Below, piece after piece: positions 1-8,490 of a DNA stretch of 64,000 nt (its first letter is position 1; every line of letters begins with the position of its first letter). The stretch is from Pseudomonas hefeiensis (GTDB lineage Bacteria; Pseudomonadota; Gammaproteobacteria; Pseudomonadales; Pseudomonadaceae), in the NCBI RefSeq assembly GCF_030687835.1, contig NZ_CP117449.1, positions 2,480,001 to 2,544,000 of the forward strand, written 5' to 3'. The position numbers and the translations under genes were made by a program. A model generated the notes under the pieces. The model was not told the DNA's origin and searched no databases. It was given only the letters and a program-made list of their open reading frames with translations.

Positions 1-437
1 GCGTGCAACAGCTGGGTTCGCCGAGGGAAATTTTCGAGCTGCCGGCCAACGCGTTTGTCGCGGCGTTCATCGGCAGCAACAACGTGATCAAAGGCGTGTT
101 GACGGGGCCCGGCACATTGCGCTTCGGCGAACAGTCATTGATGGGGGTTGACCGCAGTGGGGCCGGTCCTGGTGCAGGGATCACCCTGTGCATCCGTCCC
201 TCCAAAGTTCGCATCGTCGGACCCAATCAAGGTGTGACCAATGTGCTGCCCGGCACGGTGCTGCGCACGGCCTACCTCGGCGAGTATTGCGACGTGTTGG
301 TGGACATTGGTGCTGGCCTTTCGGTGCGCGCCTTTACCCCTCCAACTAAGGACTATCGGGTGGGGCAGGTGTTGATGCTGCATTTACCGGAACAGGATTG
401 TCATCTGCTGCAATCCGGAGAACGAGTTAACAGTTAA
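1..437 (+). CDS. Polyamine-type ABC transporter ATP-binding protein, C-terminal part
   Basis: Only the last 145 or so codons are present; the gene begins before the window. The fragment starts in the segment Q-L-G-S-P-R-E-I-F-E-L-P that follows the ATPase core in PotA/FbpC-type subunits, continues with N-x-F-V-A-A-F-I-G, and ends in a TOBE-like beta domain with the typical I-R-P-S-K-V-R sequence. In this family the TOBE part regulates or senses substrate while the missing N-terminal part hydrolyses ATP at the inner membrane. The next gene starts 64 bases later on the same strand, so the two may be cotranscribed, which would make this the importer for whatever the following CoA enzymes degrade. 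The 58-62 kb region encodes another transporter of the same class; this one is a separate system. Confidence 0.85.
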   Translation, partial: VQQLGSPREIFELPANAFVAAFIGSNNVIKGVLTGPGTLRFGEQSLMGVDRSGAGPGAGITLCIRPSKVRIVGPNQGVTNVLPGTVLRTAYLGEYCDVLVDIGAGLSVRAFTPPTKDYRVGQVLMLHLPEQDCHLLQSGERVNS

Positions 438-501
438 ACCAGCAGAGCGGCAGCGACCTCCCTGCTGTAGCACTCAATAAATGGCCTGACAGGATTCAAC
501 T

Positions 502-1299
502 ATGAAAATCGAAGAGAGCGGCGAAATTGTTCGGTTACGACGTGGGAGCGTTGAATGGATCATTTTCAATCGACCTCACGCTTTGAACGCGATGTCGCCA
601 GCCATGGAAGAAACGTTGACGCACATCTTCCAAGAGCTTGCACACGATGCCTCGGTCAAGGCACTGGTGCTGACCGGCTCAACCGGAAAAAGGCCCTCGT
701 TCATGGCAGGGGCAGATTTCGGCACACTGGAGGATGCGAAGACGACAGCCGAGTTTCTTGAACTCGAAGCTCACAGTGAAACGCTCATCCGGTCGCTCGA
801 AGCGCTGACGTTCCCCACCATTGCCGCTATTGCGGGGCCGTGCGTGGGCGGGGGCGCGCTGATTGCCGCGGCGTGTGATGTGCGCCTCATCAGCCGGTCG
901 GCGAGGTATGGATTCCCCATTGCCCGGACCGTTGGCAATTGCCTCAGTGCCCTGAACTATCAGCGTCTTGTCGATCTGTTCGGCACGGCGGTGACCAAAG
1001 AAATGGTGTTCAGCGCTCGCTTGCTGGATGCCCCGGCTTTGATGGCAAGCGGCGCGTTCCGGGAGCTGGTCGACGAAGACGCGTTGGAAGCTGCCGCCGA
1101 ACGGGTCGCAGAACATCTGGTGCAGCTTGCGCCACTGACGTTATGGGCGACCAAAACCATCTTGCGCCGACTTCGCGACGTAAAACTGGCAAGCGTCGAC
1201 GACGAGGATGTGTTGTTGCATTGCTATCACTCAGCTGATTTTCGTGAAGGCGTCGCAGCGTTTCAGCAAAAACGTTCCCCTCTATGGAAAGGGCTTTAG
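502..1299 (+). CDS. Enoyl-CoA hydratase/isomerase family protein
   Basis: A 265-aa crotonase-fold protein, normal length for the family. The N-terminal half has the usual hydrophobic strand and F-N-R-P-x-A-L-N-A-M segment. The first oxyanion-hole region reads S-F-M-A-G-A-D-F (residues 64-73) and the second is A-G-P-C-V-G-G-G (about 111-118). Residues 130-150 carry A-R-Y-G-F-P-I-A-R, where carnitinyl-CoA-type and other crotonases place a catalytic acid; no obvious Glu is seen at the second acid position, so the reaction cannot be assigned. The gene lies 64 bases after the ABC ATPase gene and about 140 bases before a CaiB-type CoA-transferase. That pairing recalls carnitine-like metabolism, where a CoA-transferase activates the substrate and a crotonase acts on the thioester. 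Substrate unknown. Confidence 0.85.
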   Translation: MKIEESGEIVRLRRGSVEWIIFNRPHALNAMSPAMEETLTHIFQELAHDASVKALVLTGSTGKRPSFMAGADFGTLEDAKTTAEFLELEAHSETLIRSLEALTFPTIAAIAGPCVGGGALIAAACDVRLISRSARYGFPIARTVGNCLSALNYQRLVDLFGTAVTKEMVFSARLLDAPALMASGAFRELVDEDALEAAAERVAEHLVQLAPLTLWATKTILRRLRDVKLASVDDEDVLLHCYHSADFREGVAAFQQKRSPLWKGL

Positions 1300-1441
1300 A
1301 ACGACCTTGCGGTGTCTTGAAGCACCGGTATTATCGCGTTACCTAGAGTAGAAAGTGCTGACGTCTGGATGAGCAGCGGCTTTCTCTAATTTAACTCCTC
1401 ATTATTCGCTGGCAACTTTAATTGCCGGGCAGGGTGAAGTC

Positions 1442-2647
1442 ATGTCGATTGAATCTGAAATACCCAATAAAGGGCCTCTTAGCGGCATCCGTGTCATCGA
1501 TGCCACACATATGTTGGCAGGGCCTTATTCAACTTGGCTGCTCGCGATGCTCGGGGCTGACGTCATCAAGATTGAACGGCCGCAAGGCGGGGATTACACC
1601 CGCAGCGTTGCGCCGTTCAAAGGCAAGAAAAGTATCTACTTCAATAGCGTCAACCGAAACAAACGCAGCGTCGCGCTGAACCTGAAAGAGGAAGAGGGCA
1701 AAGCTGTTCTTCGCCAGTTGCTGACAACTGCCGACGTGTTCATTGAAAACAACCGGGCGGGGGTGATGGAACGATTGGGGTTTGGTTATGAAGCCGTGAG
1801 TGAGCTGAACCCGAAACTGATTTACGCGGCCATTTCAGGTTTTGGGCAGGATGGCCCTTATAAACATTTGCCATCTTTTGACGTGGTCGCACAGGCGATG
1901 TCCGGCATGATGAGCATTACCGGCGAAGAGTTCGGACCACCTGCACGTGTGGGCATTTCGCTGGGCGATATCGGATCTGGCTTATTCACCACCGTCGGGG
2001 TGCTGGCAGCGCTGGTGGGCAGGGGGCAGGAGGGCGGAAAGGGGGCGTTTATCGATATTTCGATGCTTGATTGCCAACTGGCAATGATGGAGAACGCTGT
2101 TGCGCGTTTCCTGCAGGTGGGTGATCTACCGCGCCGCCTGGGCAGTCGTCACGCACTGATCGCGCCTTTCCAGGCCTTCGCCACCGCCGACGAGCAGATC
2201 GCCATCTGTGTTGATACCGAAGAGCAGTGGCAACGGATGTGCATCGCTATGCAGCGACCTGAGTGGATCGATGATCCGCTGCTGCGTGATGGTCCGCTAC
2301 GCGCGCAGAACCACGCTCATCTGGAGCCCTTGATGATTGCCAGATTGCAAGAGAACGGCCGTGAGTTCTGGATGGCGACACTTCAGGCGGCCGATGTGCC
2401 CTGCAGTCCGATCAACTCGGTGGCCGAGGCAATCGCCGACCCGCAAGTGCAACATCGCGGCATGATTGTCGAGGTGCCGGCCCAATCGGGAAATTGCTAC
2501 GTGAAGCAGCCAGTCCATATGCCTTATACCGAAATGGTTGAAGAGAAGCCGTCACCAAGTTTGGGCGAGCACAGTGTCAGCGTTTTACGGGAGCTGGGAT
2601 ATTCAGATGAACAGATATTCGTATTCAAAGCACGAGGAGTGATTTGA
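1442..2647 (+). CDS. CaiB/BaiF-type CoA-transferase (class III)
   Basis: The 401-aa product has the class III CoA-transferase layout: L-S-G-I-R-V-I-D-A-T near the N terminus, G-P-Y-S-T-W-L-L-A-M-L-G-A-D-V-I-K-I-E, and the family segment F-D-V-V-A-Q-A-M-S-G around residues 140-150 with the conserved aspartate that forms the acyl-anhydride intermediate. These enzymes move CoA between an acyl-CoA and a free acid in the cytoplasm. The start at 1442 follows a GGGCAGGGTGAAG stretch that can serve as a ribosome site. It is the last gene of the left-hand module: the next gene downstream is convergent. Donor and acceptor acids cannot be read from sequence; formyl-CoA, carnitine and succinyl-CoA types all share these motifs. 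Confidence 0.87.
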   Translation: MSIESEIPNKGPLSGIRVIDATHMLAGPYSTWLLAMLGADVIKIERPQGGDYTRSVAPFKGKKSIYFNSVNRNKRSVALNLKEEEGKAVLRQLLTTADVFIENNRAGVMERLGFGYEAVSELNPKLIYAAISGFGQDGPYKHLPSFDVVAQAMSGMMSITGEEFGPPARVGISLGDIGSGLFTTVGVLAALVGRGQEGGKGAFIDISMLDCQLAMMENAVARFLQVGDLPRRLGSRHALIAPFQAFATADEQIAICVDTEEQWQRMCIAMQRPEWIDDPLLRDGPLRAQNHAHLEPLMIARLQENGREFWMATLQAADVPCSPINSVAEAIADPQVQHRGMIVEVPAQSGNCYVKQPVHMPYTEMVEEKPSPSLGEHSVSVLRELGYSDEQIFVFKARGVI

Positions 2648-2721
2648 TCTTTAATGGTAGCCGCACAACGCCGAGGTCCGAAGTGCTGTGAAATTGCACG
2701 GGTTGGTTGATCCTTTGAAGG

Positions 2722-2741
2722 TGGCGACGTCTGCGTCGCCA
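2722..2741. terminator. Hairpin between convergent genes
   Basis: TGGCGACG and CGTCGCCA form a perfect 8-bp stem around a TCTG loop. It lies between the 3' ends of the CaiB-type gene (plus) and the pqiC-like gene (minus). There is no clear T-run on either side, so it may be a weak or bidirectional terminator or only a stabilising 3' hairpin. Confidence 0.45.
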
Positions 2742-2813
2742 GGTAGCTTGGAAAAAGGCGTCATCAATCCGATTGGTAGATGGCTAAATACTTAAAGAGC
2801 GCACAGCAGCAAT

Positions 2814-3461
2814 TCATCCCTTATAGAACCGTAGGGGCGTAATGGCCAAGTTATCGCTACAGGGGTATTGGTTAGCCGCAGTCGATGACCATTGTCGGGC
2901 AGAATTAGCGATGACCTTGGCCAGTTGCGCGATGATCCGTTGGTGAGCCTCGACTACATCCGCGACATCGTCCCCTGCGGTTTGCTGTATGTGCGTTGTG
3001 CAGGTGAGTAATCGATGTGGCGGGCTTCCGTCACGCTGGCTCAGGTTCCAGATCACATCAACGCGCGCCTGGTTACCTGGAATCGAGTCAAGACGTTTGA
3101 CGTCTACCTGAATCGAAATCAGCTTAAGGTTTGGATCTTTGGGCATATTGGCCAGATCTGGCCTGCCCAATTGCTTTTCAAGCTGAGTGCTCAAGGCGTC
3201 TTGAAATTCGTCTGCCAGAGGCGCGCTCCAGCGTTCGCTGTCGAGTATCACCAACTGCCCCGTCGTTTGGCGTATCACGAGCCCTGGTTGATCCACCTGC
3301 ACCGGAATTTGAACTGATATCAACTGAAACTGAAACGGCGCGGGAGCCGCCTGAGAAGCGTGTGGTTCAGGGCTTGGCATCAGCGTGTAATATCGAGTCG
3401 GCACTGAGCTGCAGGCGGCGATCAACAGAGGAACCGCTAACGCAAAGAATCGGAATTTCAT
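2814..3461 (-). CDS. pqiC: PqiC-like outer-membrane lipoprotein
   Basis: The 215-aa product begins with a charged residue and hydrophobic core ending in L-L-I-A-A-C-S-S, a lipobox with the acylated cysteine at about residue 17, followed by V-P-T-R-Y-Y-T-L. This is the ABC-type transport auxiliary (DUF330/PqiC) family. In Enterobacteria PqiC sits in the outer membrane and docks the periplasmic end of the PqiB tube. The start codon overlaps the stop of the pqiB gene by four bases, so translation is probably coupled. It is the last gene of the pqi operon and faces the CaiB-type gene. Confidence 0.88.
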   Translation of the reverse strand: MKFRFFALAVPLLIAACSSVPTRYYTLMPSPEPHASQAAPAPFQFQLISVQIPVQVDQPGLVIRQTTGQLVILDSERWSAPLADEFQDALSTQLEKQLGRPDLANMPKDPNLKLISIQVDVKRLDSIPGNQARVDVIWNLSQRDGSPPHRLLTCTTHIQQTAGDDVADVVEAHQRIIAQLAKVIANSARQWSSTAANQYPCSDNLAITPLRFYKG

Positions 3462-5140
3462 GGCAGGGTCTCTTGCGTGTTCACTTGAGGGGAGCGGAGG
3501 GGTATATGAAAGGAGTCCGGTTGGCCTTCAGCCGTTCGGCCACGGATCAAGGCTTCTGGGTGACGCCCGAGGTAATCAGTCAGTACTCTTACCGACCGTG
3601 CGGCCCGGTGAACCTCACCGAATGCGTTGTTCAATTGCTGGCGTTGCGGGGAATCTTCGGCCAGTGTGTCGTTGGTCATAGCGATGGTCTGCTGCACTTG
3701 CGCCAGGGTCTGGTGCATCTGGGGCAGCAGCTCATTGTTGAACAACTTTAGGGTGGTCTGCAGCTGTGACAGGCTTCCATTCAAATTGCCGGCAATCTGG
3801 TCAACGGGGACTTTGCTGAGCTTGTCTACAAAATCCTGGAACTGCTCTTGGAGCTTATCGAGGCTGCCCGGCACCGTTGGAATATTGATTGGTTGCGCAT
3901 TGGCGTCAAATGCCACCGGGGGCGCATCTTTGATAAACCCTAGCGAGATATATAGCTGGCCTGTCAGCAGGTTCGAGCTCTTGGCCTGTGCGCGTAGGCC
4001 ATTCTTAACGAACCCGCTAAGTATTCTTGCGATGGCGATATCATTTGGTCCTCCCGCCAGTTCCATTAATTTTTCGTTGGCTCGCCCCATGCGGGCTGGG
4101 TAGATGACCGCACCTACGCGGGTCGGGAAGCTTTGTCGTTTGGCATCAAAATCCAAATTGATCGAGGTGACGCGGCCGATGTTGACGCCAAGCAGTTCGA
4201 CAGGTGCGCCCACCTCCAGCCCTCTGAGGCTTTGATCAAAATCCAGGGTGATGTTGCGTGCCAGACCGTCGGCTGGTGCAAGAGCGGACTCGACGTCCTG
4301 AAACAGGGTGTAATGAGCGTTGTCTTTTGCTGGTTCTGTACGGTCACTACCTGGTAGCTCAATAAACGCGATACCACCGGCTATGATTGAAGACAATGAT
4401 TGGGTATTGACTTTCAGACCATTGGCGCTGAGCGAAACATCGACCCCGCTGGCGTTCCAAAAGCGCGTATCGGCAGTGACGAACTTGTCGTTGGGTGCAT
4501 TAATGAATACCTCGACTTCTAGGCCTTTGCCATCTTCGGCCATTCGGTAGGCAATAACTTGGCCCACTTGAAGACGACGATAGTAAACCGGTGAGCCAAT
4601 CTCTAACGAGCCCAAGGTTTCCGTATGCAAGGTATAACGTTTACCTTGCTCCCCATAGCTTACCGGCGGTGGATTCTCCATGCCCTCAAAGCGCTCGCGA
4701 AGGGTCTGTGAATGACCGGCGTCGGCTCCAATGAAGGCTCCAGATAATACGGTTTCGATGCCCGATACGCCGCTTGCGCCAATGCGAGGCCGCACCACCC
4801 AAAACCGCGAATCTTCAGCGGTAAATGGCGCGGCAGATTCTTCGAGCTCAATCGTCGCGTCAACGTGGCTGCGATCCTGGCTCAGGGCAATGGTAGTGAC
4901 ATGGCCGATGACCACGTTTTTATATTTAACTACTGTCTTGTTCGCTTCCAGGCCTTCAGCCGTCGTGAAACTGACCACGATCTGCGGGCCCTTGGACAGC
5001 GTACTATGGATCACCATGGACAAGCCGATCAGGGCCGCCACGATGGGAACCAGCCAAATTAACGACACATTCCAGCGTCGGGTGTGCACCCCAGGATTGC
5101 TCGGCGGAGTAATAGTTTTAAACGGTTCAGACATCTTCAA
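3458..5140 (-). CDS. pqiB: PqiB-like intermembrane transport protein with MCE domains
   Basis: A 560-aa protein with one N-terminal membrane helix (about residues 24-45) followed by three MCE/MlaD repeats: near residues 50-120, 165-235 and 285-360, each with the family's G-L-x-x-x-x-x-V-x-Y-x-x-x-x-x-G-x-V pattern. The C-terminal third (about 425-510) is rich in heptad-like Q/L/T and should form the coiled-coil needle that spans the periplasm. The family moves lipid between inner and outer membranes. It overlaps the upstream pqiA gene by 14 bases and the downstream pqiC gene by four, the standard pqiABC arrangement. Confidence 0.9.
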   Translation of the reverse strand: MKMSEPFKTITPPSNPGVHTRRWNVSLIWLVPIVAALIGLSMVIHSTLSKGPQIVVSFTTAEGLEANKTVVKYKNVVIGHVTTIALSQDRSHVDATIELEESAAPFTAEDSRFWVVRPRIGASGVSGIETVLSGAFIGADAGHSQTLRERFEGMENPPPVSYGEQGKRYTLHTETLGSLEIGSPVYYRRLQVGQVIAYRMAEDGKGLEVEVFINAPNDKFVTADTRFWNASGVDVSLSANGLKVNTQSLSSIIAGGIAFIELPGSDRTEPAKDNAHYTLFQDVESALAPADGLARNITLDFDQSLRGLEVGAPVELLGVNIGRVTSINLDFDAKRQSFPTRVGAVIYPARMGRANEKLMELAGGPNDIAIARILSGFVKNGLRAQAKSSNLLTGQLYISLGFIKDAPPVAFDANAQPINIPTVPGSLDKLQEQFQDFVDKLSKVPVDQIAGNLNGSLSQLQTTLKLFNNELLPQMHQTLAQVQQTIAMTNDTLAEDSPQRQQLNNAFGEVHRAARSVRVLTDYLGRHPEALIRGRTAEGQPDSFHIPLRSPQVNTQETLP

Positions 5141-5741
5141 CCTCTGCGTCCCAGATCATCCGGGCATCGAAACTCATCGCCGCCAACATCGTCAGCACGA
5201 CTACTAATCCAAAGAACAAAATGCCCAGGCGCGGGGTGATCGTGCTCAAGGAGTGGAACTGCACCAGCGCTGCCACCACGGCCACCACAATCACGTCCAG
5301 CATCGACCAATAGCCAATTGCTTCAATCAATCGGTAGAGCTTGCTACGTTCGTGCATGGCCCATGTGCTGCGTCGCTGACAAGACACCAGCAAAATGCCG
5401 AGCACCAGAAACTTAATGCAGGGAACGACCACACTGGCGATGAATATCAAAAGCGCGATGTCCCAGGAGCCGGCCTGCCAGAACTCAATTACGCCACTCA
5501 TGATGGTGTTTTCGCTGCCATTGCCAAGCATCTCGGTGTACATGACCGGGAGCAGGTTGGCTGGGACGTAGCAGATCAAACTGGCGATCAGTAACGCCCA
5601 GGTGCGGGCTAAACTGTCGGGCTTGCGCGCATGTAGGGATGACAGGCAACGCGGGCAATGTGGGTGACCGCTCTTGCAGGCAAGCCCACAAGTGTGGCAC
5701 AGCACTAGGCTCAGCTGGCGGGCGGTTGGGCCGCTAATCAT
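5127..5741 (-). CDS. pqiA: PqiA-like inner-membrane protein (second copy)
   Basis: PqiA-family protein of 204 aa with an N-terminal C-x-x-C pair motif (C-H-T-C-G-L-A-C, then C-P-R-C) predicted to bind metal, followed by four hydrophobic segments. I start it at 5741 rather than at the upstream in-frame ATG (5756) because GAGGG lies 9 bases before the 5741 ATG. It overlaps the end of the first pqiA gene by eight bases. E. coli PqiA is one polypeptide with two such halves; here the halves are two separate genes, as is common in pseudomonads. It sits in the inner membrane with PqiB. Confidence 0.86.
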   Translation of the reverse strand: MISGPTARQLSLVLCHTCGLACKSGHPHCPRCLSSLHARKPDSLARTWALLIASLICYVPANLLPVMYTEMLGNGSENTIMSGVIEFWQAGSWDIALLIFIASVVVPCIKFLVLGILLVSCQRRSTWAMHERSKLYRLIEAIGYWSMLDVIVVAVVAALVQFHSLSTITPRLGILFFGLVVVLTMLAAMSFDARMIWDAEVEDV

Positions 5742-6348
5742 TCCATTTTCCCTCAAGGTCGACCCACAGTCGGCGAATACCCTTTCCAGAAATGAGGATC
5801 AGCAAGACCATCAGCATGGCCAAGGACCACAACCCTAAATCGGGGTGTACATCCAGTAGCCCCGCCAGTTTGATGACGGCAACCAGCACACCCAATAGGC
5901 AAACCTCCAGCATGCTCCAGGGACGCAGGTATTCAAGCATGCGCATGCATACGCGAAAAACAGGTGCTGCGCGATCTGCACAAGCGAAGGACAGCAGCCA
6001 GGAGAGGAGGGCGATTTGCAGCATTGGCGCGAGGATAATAGTCAGTCCGGCCACGGCCGCAATCGCGCTGATCTCGCCCTGTGCTAAAGCTCTTACTGAG
6101 TCATAAAGGGTGGCCTGATTGCTCAGTCCCTGCAGGCCAATACTCATAACGGGAAAGATATTGGCAGCCACGAATAACAGCGCGGCGGTAACTGTGAGCG
6201 CTAGCAATTGCTGTATAGAAAATGCACTGCTGCGGAACAGCACGGCATCGCATCTCAAGCATTTGGCGGTCTGGCTTTTGCTCAGGTGTGGCTTCAGGTA
6301 AACCGTGTCGCAGTGCTCACAAATAATGAGATTTGAGAAATGAGGCAT
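5734..6348 (-). CDS. pqiA: PqiA-like inner-membrane protein (first copy)
   Basis: First structural gene of the pqi operon. The product has two Cys pairs (I-C-E-H-C and C-L-R-C) in the first 40 residues and four membrane segments. An in-frame GTG at 6381 would give 11 more residues, but it lies only a few bases from the likely transcription start, so the ATG at 6348 (204 aa) is preferred. Family function: inner-membrane partner of the PqiB lipid-transport tube, first known as paraquat-inducible protein A. Expression probably depends on the TetR-type regulator encoded just upstream. Confidence 0.86.
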   Translation of the reverse strand: MPHFSNLIICEHCDTVYLKPHLSKSQTAKCLRCDAVLFRSSAFSIQQLLALTVTAALLFVAANIFPVMSIGLQGLSNQATLYDSVRALAQGEISAIAAVAGLTIILAPMLQIALLSWLLSFACADRAAPVFRVCMRMLEYLRPWSMLEVCLLGVLVAVIKLAGLLDVHPDLGLWSLAMLMVLLILISGKGIRRLWVDLEGKWND

Positions 6349-6382
6349 ACGGATCGACAACGTTAGGTGTGGATGCTGCACT

Positions 6383-6410
6383 ATAATATAACCATACCGT
6401 ACAGTATAGG
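6383..6410 (-). promoter_or_regulatory. pqi promoter with overlapping inverted-repeat operator
   Basis: On the minus strand, TATTAT (6383-6388) can act as a -10 box upstream of pqiA. Overlapping the spacer and -35 zone is ATAC-C-GTAC-A-GTAT (6394-6407), a 14-bp imperfect palindrome centred on GTAC. The adjacent tetR-type gene is the obvious candidate for the repressor that binds it. The -35 box is weak. Confidence 0.55.
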
Positions 6411-6459
6411 CTTCAGGCGCCCATGTTGAGAGGCGACGTAGGCCTTGATGCCTCTTGGT

Positions 6460-7077
6460 TTACGGGCGAGCCGCTGTGATGGCGTACGCAGCCAGAAAGG
6501 TATCCAGCGCGCGTTCGGTGGCCTGTTTGAGTTGTGCCTTGGATATTTTTTCCACGGTTCTCAACATGAGCGGAGCGACGGTTTCGCACTCCAGTAAGGC
6601 GCTGAGCTGGACCGCCGCTAGCAGAGGATCGGATTTCCTTAGGTTGCCCTGCGACATCTGCCTATTGAGGAAGTCAGCAATTCTTTGCATTCCGATTTGA
6701 GGGCCCAGCTCGTGAAAGCGTTTACCGATTTCGGTGCGTCCAGATTCGGCGATGACTGCTCGTCGCGTCTGAATCGTTGCGGCTGAGCATAAGAATTGCA
6801 GAACGTGCTCACCAAAGGCTTGCAGCGTCTCTTGAAGATTGTCATCTTTTTTGTCGAGCGCTACAAAGACCGGTTCGAATTCTTTGTGGGCTACTTCATG
6901 CATAGCTGCGACAAACAACTCTTCTTTCGAGCTGAAATAGCTATACAACGTCGCCTTTGAGCCGCCGACCTTTGTTGCAATTTCTCCCATCGATGCGCCT
7001 TCAAAGCCTGCATCTCGAAATACCTGAGATGCAGCAGCGAGGATGGCATCCCGTTTTGCTTGTGTTTTTACGCGCAT
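6460..7077 (-). CDS. TetR/AcrR-family transcriptional repressor
   Basis: 205 aa. Residues 8-55 form the TetR helix-turn-helix: R-D-A-I-L-A-A-A-S-Q-V-F-R-D-A-G-F, then M-G-E-I-A-T-K-V-G and S-K-A-T-L-Y-S-Y-F-S-S-K-E-E-L-F. The rest is an all-helical ligand domain of AcrR_C type. AGGAG stands eight bases before the ATG. The gene lies 111 bases upstream of pqiA on the same strand, and palindromic sites occur before both genes, so it probably controls itself and the pqi operon. The inducing ligand is unknown. Confidence 0.88.
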   Translation of the reverse strand: MRVKTQAKRDAILAAASQVFRDAGFEGASMGEIATKVGGSKATLYSYFSSKEELFVAAMHEVAHKEFEPVFVALDKKDDNLQETLQAFGEHVLQFLCSAATIQTRRAVIAESGRTEIGKRFHELGPQIGMQRIADFLNRQMSQGNLRKSDPLLAAVQLSALLECETVAPLMLRTVEKISKAQLKQATERALDTFLAAYAITAARP

Positions 7078-7095
7078 AGCAAATCTCCTTTTCTG

Positions 7096-7112
7096 TACTG
7101 GTATGTTCAGTA
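7096..7112. promoter_or_regulatory. Possible autoregulatory site before the TetR gene
   Basis: TACTG-GTATGTT-CAGTA is an inverted repeat about 20 bases upstream of the TetR start codon. Its half-site (A)CAGTA recurs in the palindrome before pqiA, which suggests the same repressor. The spacing between arms differs from the pqiA site, so this is tentative. Confidence 0.35.
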
Positions 7113-7265
7113 TTGTTTGTCATCAATTCAAGGTCAAAAAATACAGCCCATCTAAAGTAGTTTTGTGCTTGGTCCTGCGTCGGCGCCTTGCCATGCGTAG
7201 CACTGCTCTTCGGTGTCCGACAGCGACTGCTATTATCTGATCCCTTGATCCCTGGCTGTTCTGCG

Positions 7266-7814
7266 TCTGTGGCTGACCCCGACAAGTTCGCCGCCAGCAA
7301 CAGGTCCGCCTTCACGGCTGGCCACTTCTACTCGGTGCCCTACGAACTGGTGAAGCGCCAACTCGAAATGCGGTTCACAACGCAAACCGTCGTGTGCTTC
7401 CACGCCAGCCAGCACGTGCAGCCATCTGCGCTCGCCGCACAAAGGCCGCCACGCCAGACCGAGCACATGCCCAAGAGCCACCGCGAACACGCCGAGTGGT
7501 CGCCGCAACGGTTGATCCACTGGGCAGAACAGACGGGGCCGAATACGGCCGGCATTATTGCCTACATCCTTGAACGCCGAATCCATCCGCAGCACGGCTT
7601 CCGCGTCTACCTGGGCATCCTGCGCCTGAGCAAACAGAACGGCGAAAAGCGGCTGGAAACCGCTTGCCAGCGTGCGCTGACGCTGGGCGCATGAGTTACA
7701 AAAGCCTCGAATCGATCCCGCGAAAGACTGGAACGGCTACCTCTTGCCCAGCAAAACCTGCCGTCACTGCCCGAAGAACATATCAATCTGCGCGGCCCTG
7801 GCTACTACCACTGA
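7266..7814 (+). pseudogene. istA: istA transposase fragment (IS21 family), C-terminal part
   Basis: Translation from 7266 gives the IstA C-terminal region: a F-Y-S-V-P-Y-E-L-V segment, then E-H-M-P-K-S-H-R-E-H, S-P-Q-R-L-I-H-W-A-E and G-P-N-T-A near residue 100. Around 7690 the frame breaks; the last 40 residues (L-P-L-A-Q-Q-N-L-P and N-L-R-G-P-G-Y-Y-H) continue in another frame to 7814. The DDE catalytic core is missing, so this cannot encode an active transposase. Confidence 0.8.
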
Positions 7815-7829
7815 CTACAAAAGGAGCAC

Positions 7830-8470
7830 CAACAGCAACCTAACCCGCCCCTCGACAAAACAAACCCTGCGCCCGCACGGCATGACCAAGGCGCTGGGTG
7901 AGCAACATGCAACACCCGACATCAACGATCTCATGTTCGACGAACGCCTCGGCCTGATGGTCGACCGCGAGCTGACCGAGCTCGAAGATGCACGCTTGAC
8001 CACGTGCCTCAAAGCCGCACGACTGCGCCACACACCTGCCTGGAAGACATCCGTTACGCAGCCCCTCAGGCCTGGACAAGGCGCTGATCCTGCAACTGGG
8101 CAGCGGCCAGTGGCTGCGCGACGGCCTGAACCTGATCATCGGCGGCCCGACTGGCGCGGGCAAAACCTGGCTCGCCTGCGCGCGGGCCCACGGCGATGAG
8201 CGCTTCGCGAAACTGAGACGGATTATGTTAAGACCGACTTGCTGATCCTGAACAACTGGGGGCTGACACCGTTTACCGTTGCACAACGGCGCGACATGCT
8301 TGAACTGTTGGACGACCGCTACGGCAACCGCTCGACGCTGGTGACCAGCCAAATACCCGGTGGATAAATGGCATGCGCTGATCGGCGATCCGACCTTGGG
8401 TGATGCGATCCTCGACTTCCTGTCCGAATGGGCGTGGAATGAGTGTCAGGATGTCGGTGGGCTGAGTGTC
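7830..8470 (+). pseudogene. istB: istB ATPase pseudogene (IS21 family)
   Basis: Three frames each match successive parts of IstB, the AAA+ helper of IstA. The first frame has M-T-K-A-L-G-E-Q, F-D-E-R-L-G-L-M-V-D-R-E; a shift near 8070 leads to G-G-P-T-G-A-G-K-T (Walker A, near 8140-8170); a later frame has V-A-Q-R-R-D-M-L-E-L-L-D-D-R-Y and L-V-T-S-Q-I-P. At least two frameshifts and a deletion after Walker A make it non-functional. Confidence 0.8.
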
Positions 8471-8490
8471 CGGATGGCGTGGAATACGCA

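Larger units (their letters stand above)
7266..8490 (+). mobile_element. IS21-family insertion sequence remnant (3' part)
   Basis: Holds the end of istA, all or most of istB, and the right terminal region. The right end ends in GTGGAATACGCA at 8490; its reverse complement TGCGTATTCCACGC matches the left end TGCGGATTCCACGC found at 38138, so both pieces come from the same or a close IS21 element. Internal copies of the TGGAAT...GTGTC terminal repeat lie in 8428-8490. The left half of the element is absent here. Confidence 0.8.

Noticed and set aside
1410..1426. TGGCAACTTTAATTGCC as a sigma54 promoter before the CaiB-type gene
   Set aside because: The GG and GC are 11 bases apart instead of 10, and the start would lie only about 5 bases from the ATG. 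It is better seen as a short inverted repeat (GGCAA/TTGCC).
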